A stretch of 64,000 nt of DNA from Spirochaetales bacterium (GCA_030540405.1 JAUNWH010000005.1:25048-89047), one strand, 5' to 3'. Positions 1-12,663 are shown, counted from the stretch's first letter. Notes: generated from the letters alone by a model not told the origin. Made by a program: numbers and translations.

Positions 1-4907
<4,907 letters not shown>

Positions 4908-5057
4908 CAAATACCTCTTTAGGGGTTATGAACTGGTACGCCCAGACCGCTACAAGCAAAGACTTTGCTCAGCACGAGAAAAAGCGCCCTATCGGAAATC
5001 TCTGTCCCGGCAGATTTATTTTTATTTTAAAGCCAACCTGCAGGCTCTTTTGACAAC

Positions 5058-5093
5058 AAAAGCCTCAGGAAAAGAAAAATCTTTCCCTGAAGC
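5058..5093 (-). terminator. rplL-rpoB intergenic attenuator-like hairpin
   Basis: On the minus strand an 8-bp stem (5086-5093 with 5062-5069, one G-U pair) encloses an inner AAAGA/TCTTT helix and is followed by TTTT (5058-5061). It sits between rplL and rpoB, where many bacteria have a partial terminator that lowers polymerase-subunit expression relative to ribosomal proteins. The short T run argues for partial rather than full termination. Confidence 0.6.
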
Positions 5094-5147
5094 TAGAGTT
5101 CAAGTTTTATAAATGTCTTGAAGAAAAACAATCAAGCATCTGCCAGA

Positions 5148-5522
5148 TTATTTCTTGCTAACTTTTCCACCAGCAGCAGTGATGTCAGCGATGAGCTTGT
5201 CAGCATCAGCCTTAGATACACCCTCTTTAACAACCTGAGGAGCACCAGTAACGATTGCCATTGCTTCCTTAAGACCAAGACCTGTTGCAGCCTTAACAGC
5301 CTTAATAACATCCATTTTCTTTGCTGGATCAATAGATTCAAGAGTAACAGTAAATTCTGTCTGCTCTTCTTCAGCTGCCGCTGCTGGACCTGCTGCTACT
5401 GCTACAGGTGCTGCTGCAGAAACACCGAATTTTTCTTCCATTGCTTTTACGAGATCAGCTGCCTGCTGAACTGTCATGTTTGCAATTGCTTCAAGAATTT
5501 CATCATTTGTAAGAGCTGCCAT
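5148..5522 (-). CDS. rplL: 50S ribosomal protein L7/L12
   Basis: A 124-residue protein with the classic L7/L12 plan: an N-terminal dimerisation helix ([16 protein letters not shown]), an alanine-rich hinge at about residues 36-55, and a C-terminal factor-binding domain with the signature [11 protein letters not shown]. It forms the flexible stalk that recruits elongation factors. A GGAGA ribosome binding site precedes the ATG. It is separated from rplJ by 167 bases that can fold in alternative ways, which may help set the higher L12 stoichiometry. Confidence 0.98.
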   Translation of the reverse strand: MAALTNDEILEAIANMTVQQAADLVKAMEEKFGVSAAAPVAVAAGPAAAAEEEQTEFTVTLESIDPAKKMDVIKAVKAATGLGLKEAMAIVTGAPQVVKEGVSKADADKLIADITAAGGKVSKK

Positions 5523-5590
5523 ATTGTCTTCTCCGTAATCAAATATGATTAGTAAAATTTCCGTGCAGATAAAAACAAACTGTTTCTAAG

Positions 5591-5644
5591 CCCTGCATCG
5601 GTTTGTCTGCGGACAGTCGACAGCTATGAAGCCTGACCGCAGGG
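5591..5644 (-). promoter_or_regulatory. rplJ-rplL intergenic RNA with alternative pairings
   Basis: In the 167-base gap the minus-strand RNA segment from 5637-5644 (CCCTGCGG) can pair with CCGCAG at 5607-5612 or with GCAGGG at 5591-5596. The two pairings share bases and exclude each other, which is how attenuators and translational switches look. No strong terminator follows. Function is inferred only. Confidence 0.3.
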
Positions 5645-5689
5645 AAAAATTCCGCTCTGGGCATTGCAAAAAGCTTTTGCCCTACTGAA

Positions 5690-6286
5690 TTATTCAGCTG
5701 CTGGAGCTGGAGCTGCTTCGGCTGCTGGAGCCTCTGCCGCAGGAGCTGCCTCTTCCGCCTTTGGAGCAACAGAAGCCGGACCTTCTTTTTCCAGTTTTTC
5801 AACATATGCTTGCAATGTTCCAGCAAGTTTTCTTGCAGGTCCATTGATTGCAGACATAAGCATTGCGATGAGCTGTTTCTTTCCAGGGAGTTTTGCAAAC
5901 GCCTCGATTTTTGCAGCATCATAAAGCTCGTCTTCTACCCAAGCGCCTTTTACAACGAGAGCTGGAGCTTCTTTCGCAAAGTCAAACAAAACTTTTGCAG
6001 ACTCGTTAGCCTCTTCCTTGATCATGGCAATAGCCGTTGGTCCAGAAAGATACTGAGCAACTGCATCATTCTTCATTTCGTCAAAAGCTACACGCGCAAA
6101 GTTATTCTTGATAACCTTGAACTGTGAATTCTTTTCACGCAAAGAATGGCGGAGCTTTGAAATCTGCTCAACAGTAAGTCCTCTGTATTCAACAAAGATA
6201 AAATCTTTATATTCACTAAGAACTTTCTTTGCTTCTTCAATAGCCTGTGCTTTGCTAGGCTGAATCTTTTTTGCCAAAATAGCCAT
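5690..6286 (-). CDS. rplJ: 50S ribosomal protein L10
   Basis: A 198-residue L10 protein, the base of the L12 stalk. The N-terminal RNA-binding domain includes FIFVEYRGLTVEQISKLR and the conserved GPTAIAM; the C-terminal tail from about residue 172 is an unusually Ala/Pro/Glu-rich extension, longer than the roughly 165-residue E. coli protein. The start codon overlaps the rplA stop by one base (TAATG), showing tight translational coupling. There is therefore no separate L10 leader upstream, unlike E. coli. Confidence 0.97.
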   Translation of the reverse strand: MAILAKKIQPSKAQAIEEAKKVLSEYKDFIFVEYRGLTVEQISKLRHSLREKNSQFKVIKNNFARVAFDEMKNDAVAQYLSGPTAIAMIKEEANESAKVLFDFAKEAPALVVKGAWVEDELYDAAKIEAFAKLPGKKQLIAMLMSAINGPARKLAGTLQAYVEKLEKEGPASVAPKAEEAAPAAEAPAAEAAPAPAAE

Positions 6287-6963
6287 TATTCTGCCTCCTT
6301 AAAGTCAATCCAAACACCAGGTCCCATTGAAGAACTGATTGAAACAGAACGTACAAATCCTACTTTTGCATCAGCTGGCTTTTTGCGCTCAAGCTCTGTG
6401 AGGAAAACTTTTACGTTTTCAGCAGTGTCCTTTGAATCCATGGAAACTTTTCCAACAGGAATATGAACAACGCCTGTCTTGTCTGCGCGGAATTCTGTGC
6501 GTCCCTTTTTGAGTTCAGCAACAGCCTGCGCAATGTTCGGTGTTACAGTTCCTGTCTTAGGGTTAGGCATAAGACCTTTGCGGCCCAAAACCATACCAAG
6601 ACGACCAACATCTTTCATCATGTCTGGAGTAGCAACTGCAACATCAAAATCAAGCCAGCCGCCCTTTACTTTTTCAATGTACTCTGTACCTGCGTAAGTT
6701 GCGCCTGCATCAAGAGCTTCCTTTACACGGTCATCTTTACAGAAAACAAGAACGCGCTTTTCAGCAGTAAACTGATGCGGGAATACAAGAGTATCACGTA
6801 CAGTCTGATTTTTTTCCAGCTTAAGGGAAACTGAAAGCTCAACTGTTTCATCGAACTTTACATAGTGAAGATCTTTTACAAGCTGGCAAGCTTCTGAAAT
6901 TCCATAAGCTTTTGCCGGATCATACTTCTTCAATGATTCGCGGTATTTCTTTCCGTGCTTCAT
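6286..6963 (-). CDS. rplA: 50S ribosomal protein L1
   Basis: A 225-residue L1 protein with the hallmark GRKGLMPNPKTGTV followed by the FRADKTGVVHIPVGK stretch. L1 binds the mobile L1 stalk of 23S rRNA and in many bacteria also represses its own rplK-rplA message. Start and stop each overlap the neighbouring gene by one base in a TAATG arrangement, so rplK, rplA and rplJ form a coupled block. A candidate target hairpin lies upstream of rplK at 7422-7443. Confidence 0.98.
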   Translation of the reverse strand: MKHGKKYRESLKKYDPAKAYGISEACQLVKDLHYVKFDETVELSVSLKLEKNQTVRDTLVFPHQFTAEKRVLVFCKDDRVKEALDAGATYAGTEYIEKVKGGWLDFDVAVATPDMMKDVGRLGMVLGRKGLMPNPKTGTVTPNIAQAVAELKKGRTEFRADKTGVVHIPVGKVSMDSKDTAENVKVFLTELERKKPADAKVGFVRSVSISSSMGPGVWIDFKEAE

Positions 6964-7397
6964 TATTCAGCCTCCACTTCTACGCCCATACTGCGAGCAG
7001 TACCAGCGATGATTTTCTTAGCAGCCTCAATGTCGTTTGCGTTAAGATCAGGAAGTTTCTGTTTTGCAATTTCTTCAAGAGACGCTTTTGAAAGTTTTCC
7101 AACTTTGTTGCGAAGCGGATTTCCAGAGCCTTTCTGGATTCCAACAGCCTTTTTAATAAGAACAGCTGCAGGAGGAGTCTTGAGAATAAATGTGTAAGAT
7201 TTGTCCTGATAGACAGTGATGACTACAGGGATAATAAGTCCCTTTTCCATGCTCTTTGTGCGGTCATTGAATTCCTGAACAAACTTAGGCGCAGAAACTC
7301 CGTGAGGTCCAAGAGCCGGTCCAATAGGTGGAGCTGGTGTAGCAGCGCCGGCAGGGCACTGAAGTTTAATGACAGCTGTAACCTTTTTTGTGGCCAT
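6963..7397 (-). CDS. rplK: 50S ribosomal protein L11
   Basis: A 144-residue L11 protein with the N-terminal signature [19 protein letters not shown] and the C-terminal rRNA-binding domain. L11 shapes the GTPase-associated centre of the large subunit. The start has AAGGAG at the usual distance. It overlaps rplA by one base. The 195-base gap to nusG contains three hairpins, so rplK expression is probably regulated apart from nusG. Confidence 0.98.
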   Translation of the reverse strand: MATKKVTAVIKLQCPAGAATPAPPIGPALGPHGVSAPKFVQEFNDRTKSMEKGLIIPVVITVYQDKSYTFILKTPPAAVLIKKAVGIQKGSGNPLRNKVGKLSKASLEEIAKQKLPDLNANDIEAAKKIIAGTARSMGVEVEAE

Positions 7398-7421
7398 AAT
7401 GTATCTCCTTACATTGGTGGT

Positions 7422-7443
7422 GGGTATCAGATTTTCTGAACCC
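7422..7443 (-). promoter_or_regulatory. hairpin in rplK leader, possible L1 autoregulatory site
   Basis: The minus-strand RNA reads GGGTTCAGA, AAA, then TCTGATACCC: a stem with one bulged base just ahead of the rplK ribosome binding site. L1 is known to repress L11-L1 operons by binding a hairpin near the rplK start, so the position fits. The identity as an L1 site is inference. Confidence 0.35.
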
Positions 7444-7491
7444 TAGCGAAATGCCTATGTCCAACGGACTTGCACTTCTCCCAAAATTAAG

Positions 7492-7514
7492 AAAAAAGCA
7501 TTCATTGCGAATGC
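7492..7514 (-). terminator. rho-independent terminator-like hairpin between nusG and rplK
   Basis: On the minus strand GCATTC (7509-7514) pairs with GAATGC (7498-7503) around a five-base loop and is followed by six T residues (7492-7497). It lies inside a long co-directional operon, so it probably attenuates rather than ends transcription. Confidence 0.6.
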
Positions 7515-7535
7515 AAAATTCTATCAAACATCAGA

Positions 7536-7566
7536 GCCAGTTTCAAAAATGCTGTTTGAAACCGGC
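7536..7566 (-). other. 12-bp hairpin downstream of nusG
   Basis: Bases 7536-7547 pair with 7555-7566 over 12 bp around a seven-base loop. The single non-Watson-Crick pair is G-U only in minus-strand RNA, supporting an RNA role on that strand. No T run follows, so a stabilising or processing structure is more likely than a terminator. Confidence 0.45.
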
Positions 7567-7592
7567 ATAAAAGTTAAACTGCAAAAAGCAAT

Positions 7593-8150
7593 TTATATTT
7601 TTTCAACTTGAAGAACATCAACTTCTACAGGAGTTGCTCTTCCAAAAATCTGAACATTAACACGGAGCTTGTTCTTTTCTGTATTTATATCTTCGATAGC
7701 ACCGCTGAAAGTTGCAAAAGGACCTTCTGTGATTTTTACAGTCTCGCCAACTTCAAAATTCTGCTTAATGCGAACCTGCTTTTCACCTTTAAGCTCGCCA
7801 GCCATCTGAAGAATATTTTTTGCTTCGTCTGTGGAAATTGGACGTGGCTTTTCAGAAGGCTTAACACCAACAAAGCCAGTTACGCCCTGAACACGGCGGA
7901 TTAGAGAGCAGGTATTCTTCCAGCCAATCTGCGGAAGATCCATTTCAATCATAATGTAGCCAGGAAGAATCAAGTTATTGCGGACGTGTTTTTTTCCATT
8001 TGAAATTTCAACAACTTCTTCCATTGGAACTTTTACTTGAAAAACAATATTTGAATCAAGTTTCTGCTCTGTGAGCATAGTTGCCAATGTTCTTTGAATT
8101 TTCTGTTCGTAGCCTGAATAAGTCTGAAGAATATACCAGCTTCTTGCCAT
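7593..8150 (-). CDS. nusG: transcription termination/antitermination factor NusG
   Basis: A 185-residue NusG: N-terminal NGN domain starting MARSWYILQTYSGYE, then a KOW domain with the core VGETVKITEGPFATFSG. It binds the RNA polymerase clamp and controls pausing, antitermination and coupling to Rho or the ribosome. The start is preceded by GGGGA, ten bases after the secE stop. secE-nusG is the usual pairing upstream of rplK. Confidence 0.98.
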   Translation of the reverse strand: MARSWYILQTYSGYEQKIQRTLATMLTEQKLDSNIVFQVKVPMEEVVEISNGKKHVRNNLILPGYIMIEMDLPQIGWKNTCSLIRRVQGVTGFVGVKPSEKPRPISTDEAKNILQMAGELKGEKQVRIKQNFEVGETVKITEGPFATFSGAIEDINTEKNKLRVNVQIFGRATPVEVDVLQVEKI

Positions 8151-8159
8151 TTGATTCCC

Positions 8160-8339
8160 CTAGAATACGAGGCGGAGGCCTTCTGTAAACAGCCAGTCAA
8201 GAAGACCAAGAATCAATGCAACAATAATTGTAGAGATGAAAACAACCTTTGTAGAAGAAAGAACGTCGCTGCGTGTAGGCCAAGTTACTTTTCTAAGCTC
8301 TCCGGCACATTCTTTAAAAAACTGAAAAATCTTTTTCAT
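8160..8339 (-). CDS. secE: preprotein translocase subunit SecE
   Basis: A short single-span SecE with the amphipathic helix signature FFKECAGELRKVTWPTR and one transmembrane helix (about VVFISTIIVALILGLLDWLF). It clamps SecY in the inner-membrane translocon. Two in-frame ATGs exist. The first, at 8345, directly abuts the GACGAGG ribosome binding site with no spacer. The second, at 8339, has a six-base spacer and gives 59 residues, so it is preferred. Confidence 0.95.
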   Translation of the reverse strand: MKKIFQFFKECAGELRKVTWPTRSDVLSSTKVVFISTIIVALILGLLDWLFTEGLRLVF

Positions 8340-8364
8340 TTTCATCCTCGTCTTTTGTAATTAA

Positions 8365-8437
8365 CAGGCCAGGCAGGACTCGAACCCGCGACAACCGGTT
8401 TTGGAGACCGGGACTCTACCAACTGAGCTACTGACCT
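8365..8437 (-). tRNA. tRNA-Trp (CCA anticodon)
   Basis: A 73-base cloverleaf: acceptor AGGTCAG/CTGGCCT with discriminator G, D-arm AGCTCAGTTGGTAGAG, anticodon loop CTCCAAA with CCA, T-arm GGGTTCGAGTCC. The 3' CCA is not encoded. It lies between rpmG and secE inside the operon, an arrangement also seen in other bacteria. Confidence 0.97.
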
Positions 8438-8474
8438 AAAATATATTCAGCCTCCATAAAAGAAGGCATATATT

Positions 8475-8651
8475 TTATTTAGCTTTTGTTTCCTTATGAA
8501 GGATTTCTTTGCGGCAGAACGGGCAGTACTTGTTCTTTTCAAGTTTGCCAGTGATATTCTTGCGGTTTTTGTATGTTGTGTAATTTTTGCGTTTGCATTC
8601 TGTACACTGCAATGCAATGATTTCTACGGCTGACTTTTTCTTGCTTGCCAT
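8475..8651 (-). CDS. rpmG: 50S ribosomal protein L33
   Basis: A 58-residue protein starting [20 protein letters not shown], short enough to be missed by length cut-offs. It carries both zinc-ribbon pairs, CTEC (residues 16-19) and CPFC (43-46), so it is the zinc-binding C+ form of L33. GAGGAG lies ahead of the ATG. It sits between two tRNA genes, so the primary transcript must be processed on both sides of the message. Confidence 0.95.
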   Translation of the reverse strand: MASKKKSAVEIIALQCTECKRKNYTTYKNRKNITGKLEKNKYCPFCRKEILHKETKAK

Positions 8652-8682
8652 AATATTTGCTCCTCTGTTTTTCTAATCTTAT

Positions 8683-8755
8683 AGCTCCCGAGCGGAATCG
8701 GACCGCTGACCTCATCGTTACCAACGATGTGCTCTACCGACTGAGCTACAAGAGC
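8683..8755 (-). tRNA. tRNA-Thr (GGT anticodon)
   Basis: A 73-base cloverleaf: acceptor GCTCTTG/CGGGAGC, D-arm AGCTCAGTCGGTAGAGC, anticodon stem CATCG/CGATG with loop TTGGTAA (anticodon GGT), T-arm GCGGTCCGATTCCGC. CCA is not encoded. It is the first gene after the promoter at 8795-8823. Confidence 0.97.
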
Positions 8756-8794
8756 ATAGGGATAATATTCCCCTGAAAAATAGTATGTTTTGGA

Positions 8795-8823
8795 AATATA
8801 ACTTAATAGAAAAAATATGTCAA
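8795..8823 (-). promoter_or_regulatory. sigma-70 promoter of the tRNA-Thr/rpmG/secE/nusG/rpl/rpo operon
   Basis: TTGACA at 8818-8823, a 17-base spacer, and TATATT at 8795-8800 on the minus strand: consensus -35 and one mismatch in the -10. Transcription would start near 8787, about 32 bases before tRNA-Thr. No comparable promoter was seen further down before rpoC. Confidence 0.85.
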
Positions 8824-8891
8824 TAAGAGATTCCTGAATTTGTTGAAATTCGAATAAGATTTTTAGAACAATAGGCTGAATTCTGAAAAAA

Positions 8892-8918
8892 GATTGTCGT
8901 ATCAAGTACGACAATGAC
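8892..8918 (-). repeat. 27-bp dispersed hairpin element
   Basis: GTC, stem ATTGTCGTA, loop CTTGA, stem TACGACAAT, C on the minus strand; all nine stem pairs are intact. It lies between cysE and the tRNA-Thr promoter. It belongs to a family of about 18 copies in the window. Confidence 0.8.
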
Positions 8919-8954
8919 ATTTAAAACTTATTGCCCAGTGATGCAAAAATCCGA

Positions 8955-9818
8955 CTACGAGCGGCATTCCTGCGTAAAGGTTGTATGCGGCGGAACAGAC
9001 TTTGTAATCCAAGTGTTTCCGCCTATTACGCAGCCTTCTCCAATGACGGTGTTTCCGCCTAGAATCGTGGCATTGGCGTAAATTGTAACATTGTCTTCTA
9101 TTGTTGGGTGGCGTTTTTTGTTCATAAGCTCTTTCTTTACGCTCAAAGCACCCAGTGTAACACCTTGGTAAATCTTTACATTGTTGCCGATAATGCAGCT
9201 TTCGCCGATTACAACACCAGTTCCATGGTCAATAAAAAAACTTTCGCCTATTTTGGCACCCGGATTTATATCAATTCCAGTATGGCTGTGCGCGTATTCA
9301 CTCATTATGCGCGGAATAACAGGAACTCCGTTTTCAGTAAGAAAATGCGCAATCCTATAAACAGAAATCGCTTCAAGGCACGGATAAGAAACTATTACTT
9401 CCTCGCTAGACTTTGCAGCTGGATCTCCAGCATTGGCAGCCTGAACATCAAGCCCGATTTTTCTGCGGATTTCTGGAATTTCCTCAATAAGAGCAAGAGA
9501 AGCCTTTTCCGCAAGATTAAAGCAATGGGAAAGCTCCACTTTGTCGTTCTGGACAACAAAAGAAAGGGCTTTTTTAATTTCTCGGGTAAGCATTGAAACT
9601 ATGCGGTTCACACGCTCGCCTGTAACAAATCTCAATGTAAGCGAATCAATTTCTTCCGCAACCCTGTAGCCTGGAAAAATCAAGCACTGAATATCTTTTA
9701 GAACCGTTATTACATTTTCCCTGTTTGGAAACTTCATGGCTTCATCAAGGTTGATTCCTCCGTACTTTTGGTAAGATTCAAGTATTTTTTCTACGGCAGT
9801 GTCAATTGTCGCGCTCAT
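8955..9818 (-). CDS. cysE: serine O-acetyltransferase
   Basis: A 287-residue CysE/EpsC-type enzyme that acetylates L-serine with acetyl-CoA, the first step of cysteine synthesis. The C-terminal half is a left-handed beta helix of hexapeptide repeats with the conserved DINPGAKIGESFFIDHGTGV and the HPTIEDNVTIYANATILGG stretch; the catalytic His sits in DHGTG. An N-terminal helical domain of about 150 residues precedes it. GAGG lies five bases from the ATG. It follows a kinase-fold gene by 36 bases and may share its transcript. Confidence 0.95.
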   Translation of the reverse strand: MSATIDTAVEKILESYQKYGGINLDEAMKFPNRENVITVLKDIQCLIFPGYRVAEEIDSLTLRFVTGERVNRIVSMLTREIKKALSFVVQNDKVELSHCFNLAEKASLALIEEIPEIRRKIGLDVQAANAGDPAAKSSEEVIVSYPCLEAISVYRIAHFLTENGVPVIPRIMSEYAHSHTGIDINPGAKIGESFFIDHGTGVVIGESCIIGNNVKIYQGVTLGALSVKKELMNKKRHPTIEDNVTIYANATILGGNTVIGEGCVIGGNTWITKSVPPHTTFTQECRS

Positions 9819-9854
9819 AAGACCTCGCTTTTAATTTTCTGCAAAGCAAACTGG

Positions 9855-10361
9855 CTAGCTCCAGTACTTTTTGCCCCAGTTTTCAAAATTCCATTCATCG
9901 GAATATTCATTGCATTCATAGTCAATGTAATATAAAAGTCCATTCTGTACAATAAAATTTGTAGGATAATAATCAATATTAAGGTGAAGCGGATAAAGTT
10001 TACGGCACATTTCTTCTATTTGGGCGATGTATTCGGGTTTTACAAGATTTTCCTTGGCAAGTTGCTCGATTGTAGGACCGTCAATATATTCCTTTAAAAT
10101 ACGTTCGTTTTGAACATCGTGCGCAATCATAAACGGAATTCTTATGCCGGCATTTTTCAGCCGCTCGTAATCATTAAGTTCCGCCATTATCTTGTTGCCA
10201 AACTGATAATAGCTGCACGGCTCGTGGTGAATCTGCTTGAGAACAAAAAAACTTCCGCCGCAAGAAGCAAGATACGAATACCCGCCCTTGCCTTTGCCCA
10301 AAAGCTTTTCAAGCTGATAATCCTTTCCGTTTAATGAAATGCACGAATTAAGCTCAAGCAT
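9855..10361 (-). CDS. small protein-kinase-fold protein
   Basis: A 168-residue protein with compressed kinase features: a glycine loop GKGKGGYSY (about residues 22-30), a lysine in FVLKQI, a catalytic-loop-like HLNIDYYPTNF with Asp and Asn in the usual spacing, and YIDYE where DFG would be. It is much smaller than a full Ser/Thr kinase and resembles the minimal lipopolysaccharide/aminoglycoside-kinase-like families. Substrate unknown. A G9 tract fuses directly into its GGAGG ribosome binding site four bases before the ATG, suggesting slippage-dependent expression. cysE follows on the same strand. Confidence 0.7.
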   Translation of the reverse strand: MLELNSCISLNGKDYQLEKLLGKGKGGYSYLASCGGSFFVLKQIHHEPCSYYQFGNKIMAELNDYERLKNAGIRIPFMIAHDVQNERILKEYIDGPTIEQLAKENLVKPEYIAQIEEMCRKLYPLHLNIDYYPTNFIVQNGLLYYIDYECNEYSDEWNFENWGKKYWS

Positions 10362-10368
10362 AAAGCCT

Positions 10369-10377
10369 CCCCCCCCC
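10369..10377 (-). repeat. G9 homopolymer at ribosome binding site
   Basis: Nine C on the plus strand (G9 on the coding strand), followed by AGG that completes the Shine-Dalgarno sequence of the kinase-fold gene at 9855-10361. Slipped-strand changes would alter leader length, and possibly promoter geometry, but not the distance from the Shine-Dalgarno core to the ATG. Confidence 0.8.
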
Positions 10378-10430
10378 TTTGGTTTTATTTTAGGTTTTGT
10401 AATTACTGAAAAACTCGGCGAGAATTTTTT

Positions 10431-10490
10431 AAAACACGCCGTACTTTTTAAATTTCACGCCGAGAATTTACGGAAAACACGGCGTGTTTT
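10431..10490 (-). terminator. terminator of the FGE-like lipoprotein gene
   Basis: A perfect 12-bp inverted repeat pairs 10431-10442 (AAAACACGCCGT) with 10479-10490, flanked by A/T runs. A third related arm (CACGCCG at 10456-10462) can pair with the same right arm, so two folds are possible. It sits 3 bases past the stop at 10493 and could end transcription in both directions. Confidence 0.65.
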
Positions 10491-10492
10491 TA

Positions 10493-11736
10493 TTATTTTG
10501 CAGTACGCACGATACGGAAACCGTTTCTATTTGAACTTGCAGTATAGGACATATATAAGTGATAATAAACTGTACACATATATGATCTATTCATTTTAGA
10601 ACTACCGCCTCTAACACATCTTTCTCCAGAATCATTCGAATCCCAGCACCATTCTTCTACATTTCCACTCATATCATACATACCAAGTATATTTGGTGAT
10701 AGTTTTTTTGTTTCATAGATAGTATTATCGCACCATCCGACATCAGCCAAAGTATCACTTCCTGAATACATATACTGTGTGCCAGTCAGTCCGTTTCCGC
10801 CGCGTGCCGCATATTCCCATTCAACTTCTGTAAGAAGTCTGTAGCCGTTTGCTTCAAAATTACAAGTTGAATTATTTCCATTTACGACATAACAAGGCGT
10901 TAGACCTTCGGCTTCACTTCGGGTATTACAATATTCCAATGCCGCTGTCCAACTCACATAATATGCAGGATAATCTCCACCTCCAGAAGGAGTATCATTC
11001 TTATAAACTCCTCCATACTGACTGTACTCTTCTTGCGTAACTTCATGGTCGCAAATATAAAAGTTGCTTATTGTTACAGTTCTTCCATCAATAAATACTT
11101 CGCTATTTGGAGCTGCTCCTGTTATTGTTGCGCCTTCTACAAACACAAAGCCGTCTGTAGACCACTTTGCATAAAGTGTAACATCAGTTTTTTCAAATAC
11201 ATTAATAGAAGCATTATTGTAAACCGGGTCGCTGTGTATGCTAGTCGCCCAGCCTTGAAATGTAGAGCCGTCTTTTGTGAATAAATTTTCTGAAAGAGAC
11301 TGGGAAGTTCCGTAAGTAAAAACTTGAGATGGCATTGTTCCAGTTCCGCCGTTCGAATCAAAAGTTACAGTAAATTTGTCATGAAGCGTTACAGTGCAAG
11401 GAGAAGTTTCTCCAGCAACAACTGTTACTTCTGAATTTCCAAGACCAGACAAAACATTATTTTTATAAGCTTTGACTTCAACTGTGTAAGTTTCTGGACT
11501 GACTTCTGAAAACTCCAGTCCCCCCCCGAAAAACCAGTTTCAGTCTGAATAACAGTTTCATTCAACAAAAGTTCTACTATATAAGTATCAGCTTTTGAAC
11601 TAGAGCTAATTTCACGTGCGCCGCCAGGCAAGGCAACACGGATTGAGCCGCCTTTTTCAGAGCCACCGCTCATGTTCATGCAGGACGCAGCCACAAATAA
11701 AAACGCAAATAAAGCCGGAACAATAAATTTCTTCAT
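10493..11736 (-). CDS. FGE/SUMF1-domain lipoprotein, reading frame broken at a G8 tract
   Basis: The start ATG at 11736 has GGAGG six bases upstream and opens a lipoprotein signal peptide (MKKFIVPALFAFLFVAASC, lipobox Cys19). The frame then reads through a beta-rich N-terminal domain to the G8 tract at 11520-11527 and is lost. The second frame continues with no stop through an InlB/Listeria-Bacteroides-type repeat (FTVTFDSNGG to FQGWATS) and a formylglycine-generating-enzyme-like domain (HEVTQEEYSQYG, YRLLTEVEWEYAARGG, MSGNVEEWCWD, RNGFRIV). Adding one G gives a continuous 414-residue protein. The domain lacks the usual cysteine arrangement near RGGS, so a ligand-binding rather than oxidase role is likely. 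Read as a phase-variable surface lipoprotein in the OFF state; a decayed gene or a sequencing error are alternatives. Confidence 0.8.
11520..11527 (-). repeat. G8 tract that puts the FGE-like lipoprotein out of frame
   Basis: Eight C on the plus strand, G8 in the coding strand, inside the codons after TTTTTC. With eight G the frame ends about 30 codons later; with nine G (or six) the long downstream frame is joined. This is the pattern of a translational contingency locus. Confidence 0.85.
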
Positions 11737-11769
11737 AAAAGACCTCCAATTAAAATGTACACATTTAAA

Positions 11770-11896
11770 GATTGCCGGGGAGAATTCCGACAATGACAAA
11801 GGCACGGAACTGCCGGAGCAAGCCAGACAATGGCAGTTTTACATTTTCATGCCATTATCAAGCTTAGATTTTTCTGTCATTCCCGCACTTGATTCC
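11770..11896. repeat. cluster of degenerate hairpin elements
   Basis: The 315-base gap 11737-12051 has no gene. Besides the intact element at 11902-11928 it holds decayed relatives: 11770-11797 (minus orientation, one stem mismatch), about 11807-11835, a half copy near 11850-11868 and a truncated copy at 11876-11896 that keeps GTCATTCCCGCACTTGA but has lost its right arm. Confidence 0.55.
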
Positions 11897-11901
11897 TTCT
11901 T

Positions 11902-11928
11902 GTCATTATCGGGCTTGACCCGATAATC
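11902..11928 (+). repeat. 27-bp dispersed hairpin element
   Basis: GTC, stem ATTATCGGG, loop CTTGA, stem CCCGATAAT, C: nine perfect pairs. Intergenic, between two minus-strand genes. Confidence 0.85.
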
Positions 11929-11998
11929 TAATTTTTCTTCTTAACAAGAATCTAAATTAAATTATACTGAATAAATTCCAAAAAACAACTTTTTGACA

Positions 11999-12035
11999 GA
12001 AAAATCGTTAGATTTTTCCAATCCGTGTGGAAAAA
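11999..12035 (-). terminator. weak terminator-like hairpins after the deacetylase gene
   Basis: Two overlapping stems are possible in minus-strand RNA: 12013-12020 with 12028-12035 and 11999-12006 with 12011-12018, both rich in A-T pairs. They lie 17-53 bases past the stop of the deacetylase gene. No clean T run follows, so confidence is low. Confidence 0.35.
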
Positions 12036-12051
12036 TAAAGCAAAATCTATT

Positions 12052-12663
12052 CTATTTTATTATTGTCCAAATATGCGATGGAATACAAGGATTTATGTTC
12101 TTTATCCTAAAAAGTTCTGGCAGGTTTACAAATTCATAGCCGCGGGATTTTAAAACTGGAATAGCGGACTTCACCGCCTGTACTGTCGCATGATTTTCTT
12201 CCATTACGTGAAGAAGCACAATCTGTCCATCTTCCGCATATTTCAAAATATGCTCAGTTCTTTGTTCAGCAGTAATTTCAGGAATCCAGTCCTCGCAGCC
12301 TTTTCCACCAATAAAAGGAACTTTTATAGCCTCGTACATATTGTCGCTTACACTGATATAAGGCGGACGGAAAAATTCGCTTCTTTTACCGATGCACTTT
12401 TCGATAAGAGATTCTGTTTTTTCATATTCGTCACGAATCATGGCAATGCTCATTTTTGACATATCGGAATGCGTAAACGAATGATTTTGAATGTCGCATC
12501 CCATTTTAAATGCGCGCCTTACAACTTTTTCAGACTCTTCGTCAATCTTGTTTCCGACTAAAAAAAATGACGCCGGAATCCCATTAAATTCAAGAACATC
12601 CAGCATGTCTGTCATAACATTTGCATTAGGTCCGTCATCAAACGAAAGCGTTATATGCTTCAT
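12052..12663 (-). CDS. polysaccharide deacetylase (CE4, NodB domain)
   Basis: A 203-residue single-domain NodB protein that would remove acetyl groups from N-acetylated glycans such as peptidoglycan or chitooligosaccharide. Catalytic motifs are present: SFDDGP (Asp9, Asp10), the metal-site NHSFTH (His61, His65) and RPPY (99-102), with a later LLHVME in place of the usual LxH motif. There is no signal peptide, so the protein is cytoplasmic or exported another way. It is transcribed alone; downstream lies a gap with dispersed repeats. Confidence 0.88.
   Translation of the reverse strand: MKHITLSFDDGPNANVMTDMLDVLEFNGIPASFFLVGNKIDEESEKVVRRAFKMGCDIQNHSFTHSDMSKMSIAMIRDEYEKTESLIEKCIGKRSEFFRPPYISVSDNMYEAIKVPFIGGKGCEDWIPEITAEQRTEHILKYAEDGQIVLLHVMEENHATVQAVKSAIPVLKSRGYEFVNLPELFRIKNINPCIPSHIWTIIK

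Noticed and set aside
5664..5924. Alanine-rich frame antisense to rplJ
   Set aside because: It is a mirror of the Ala/Pro-rich L10 tail with no start signal.
10493..11736. Simple pseudogene
   Set aside because: The only lesion is one base in a G8 homopolymer and the downstream frame is intact, so a switchable gene is more likely; a decayed gene remains possible.
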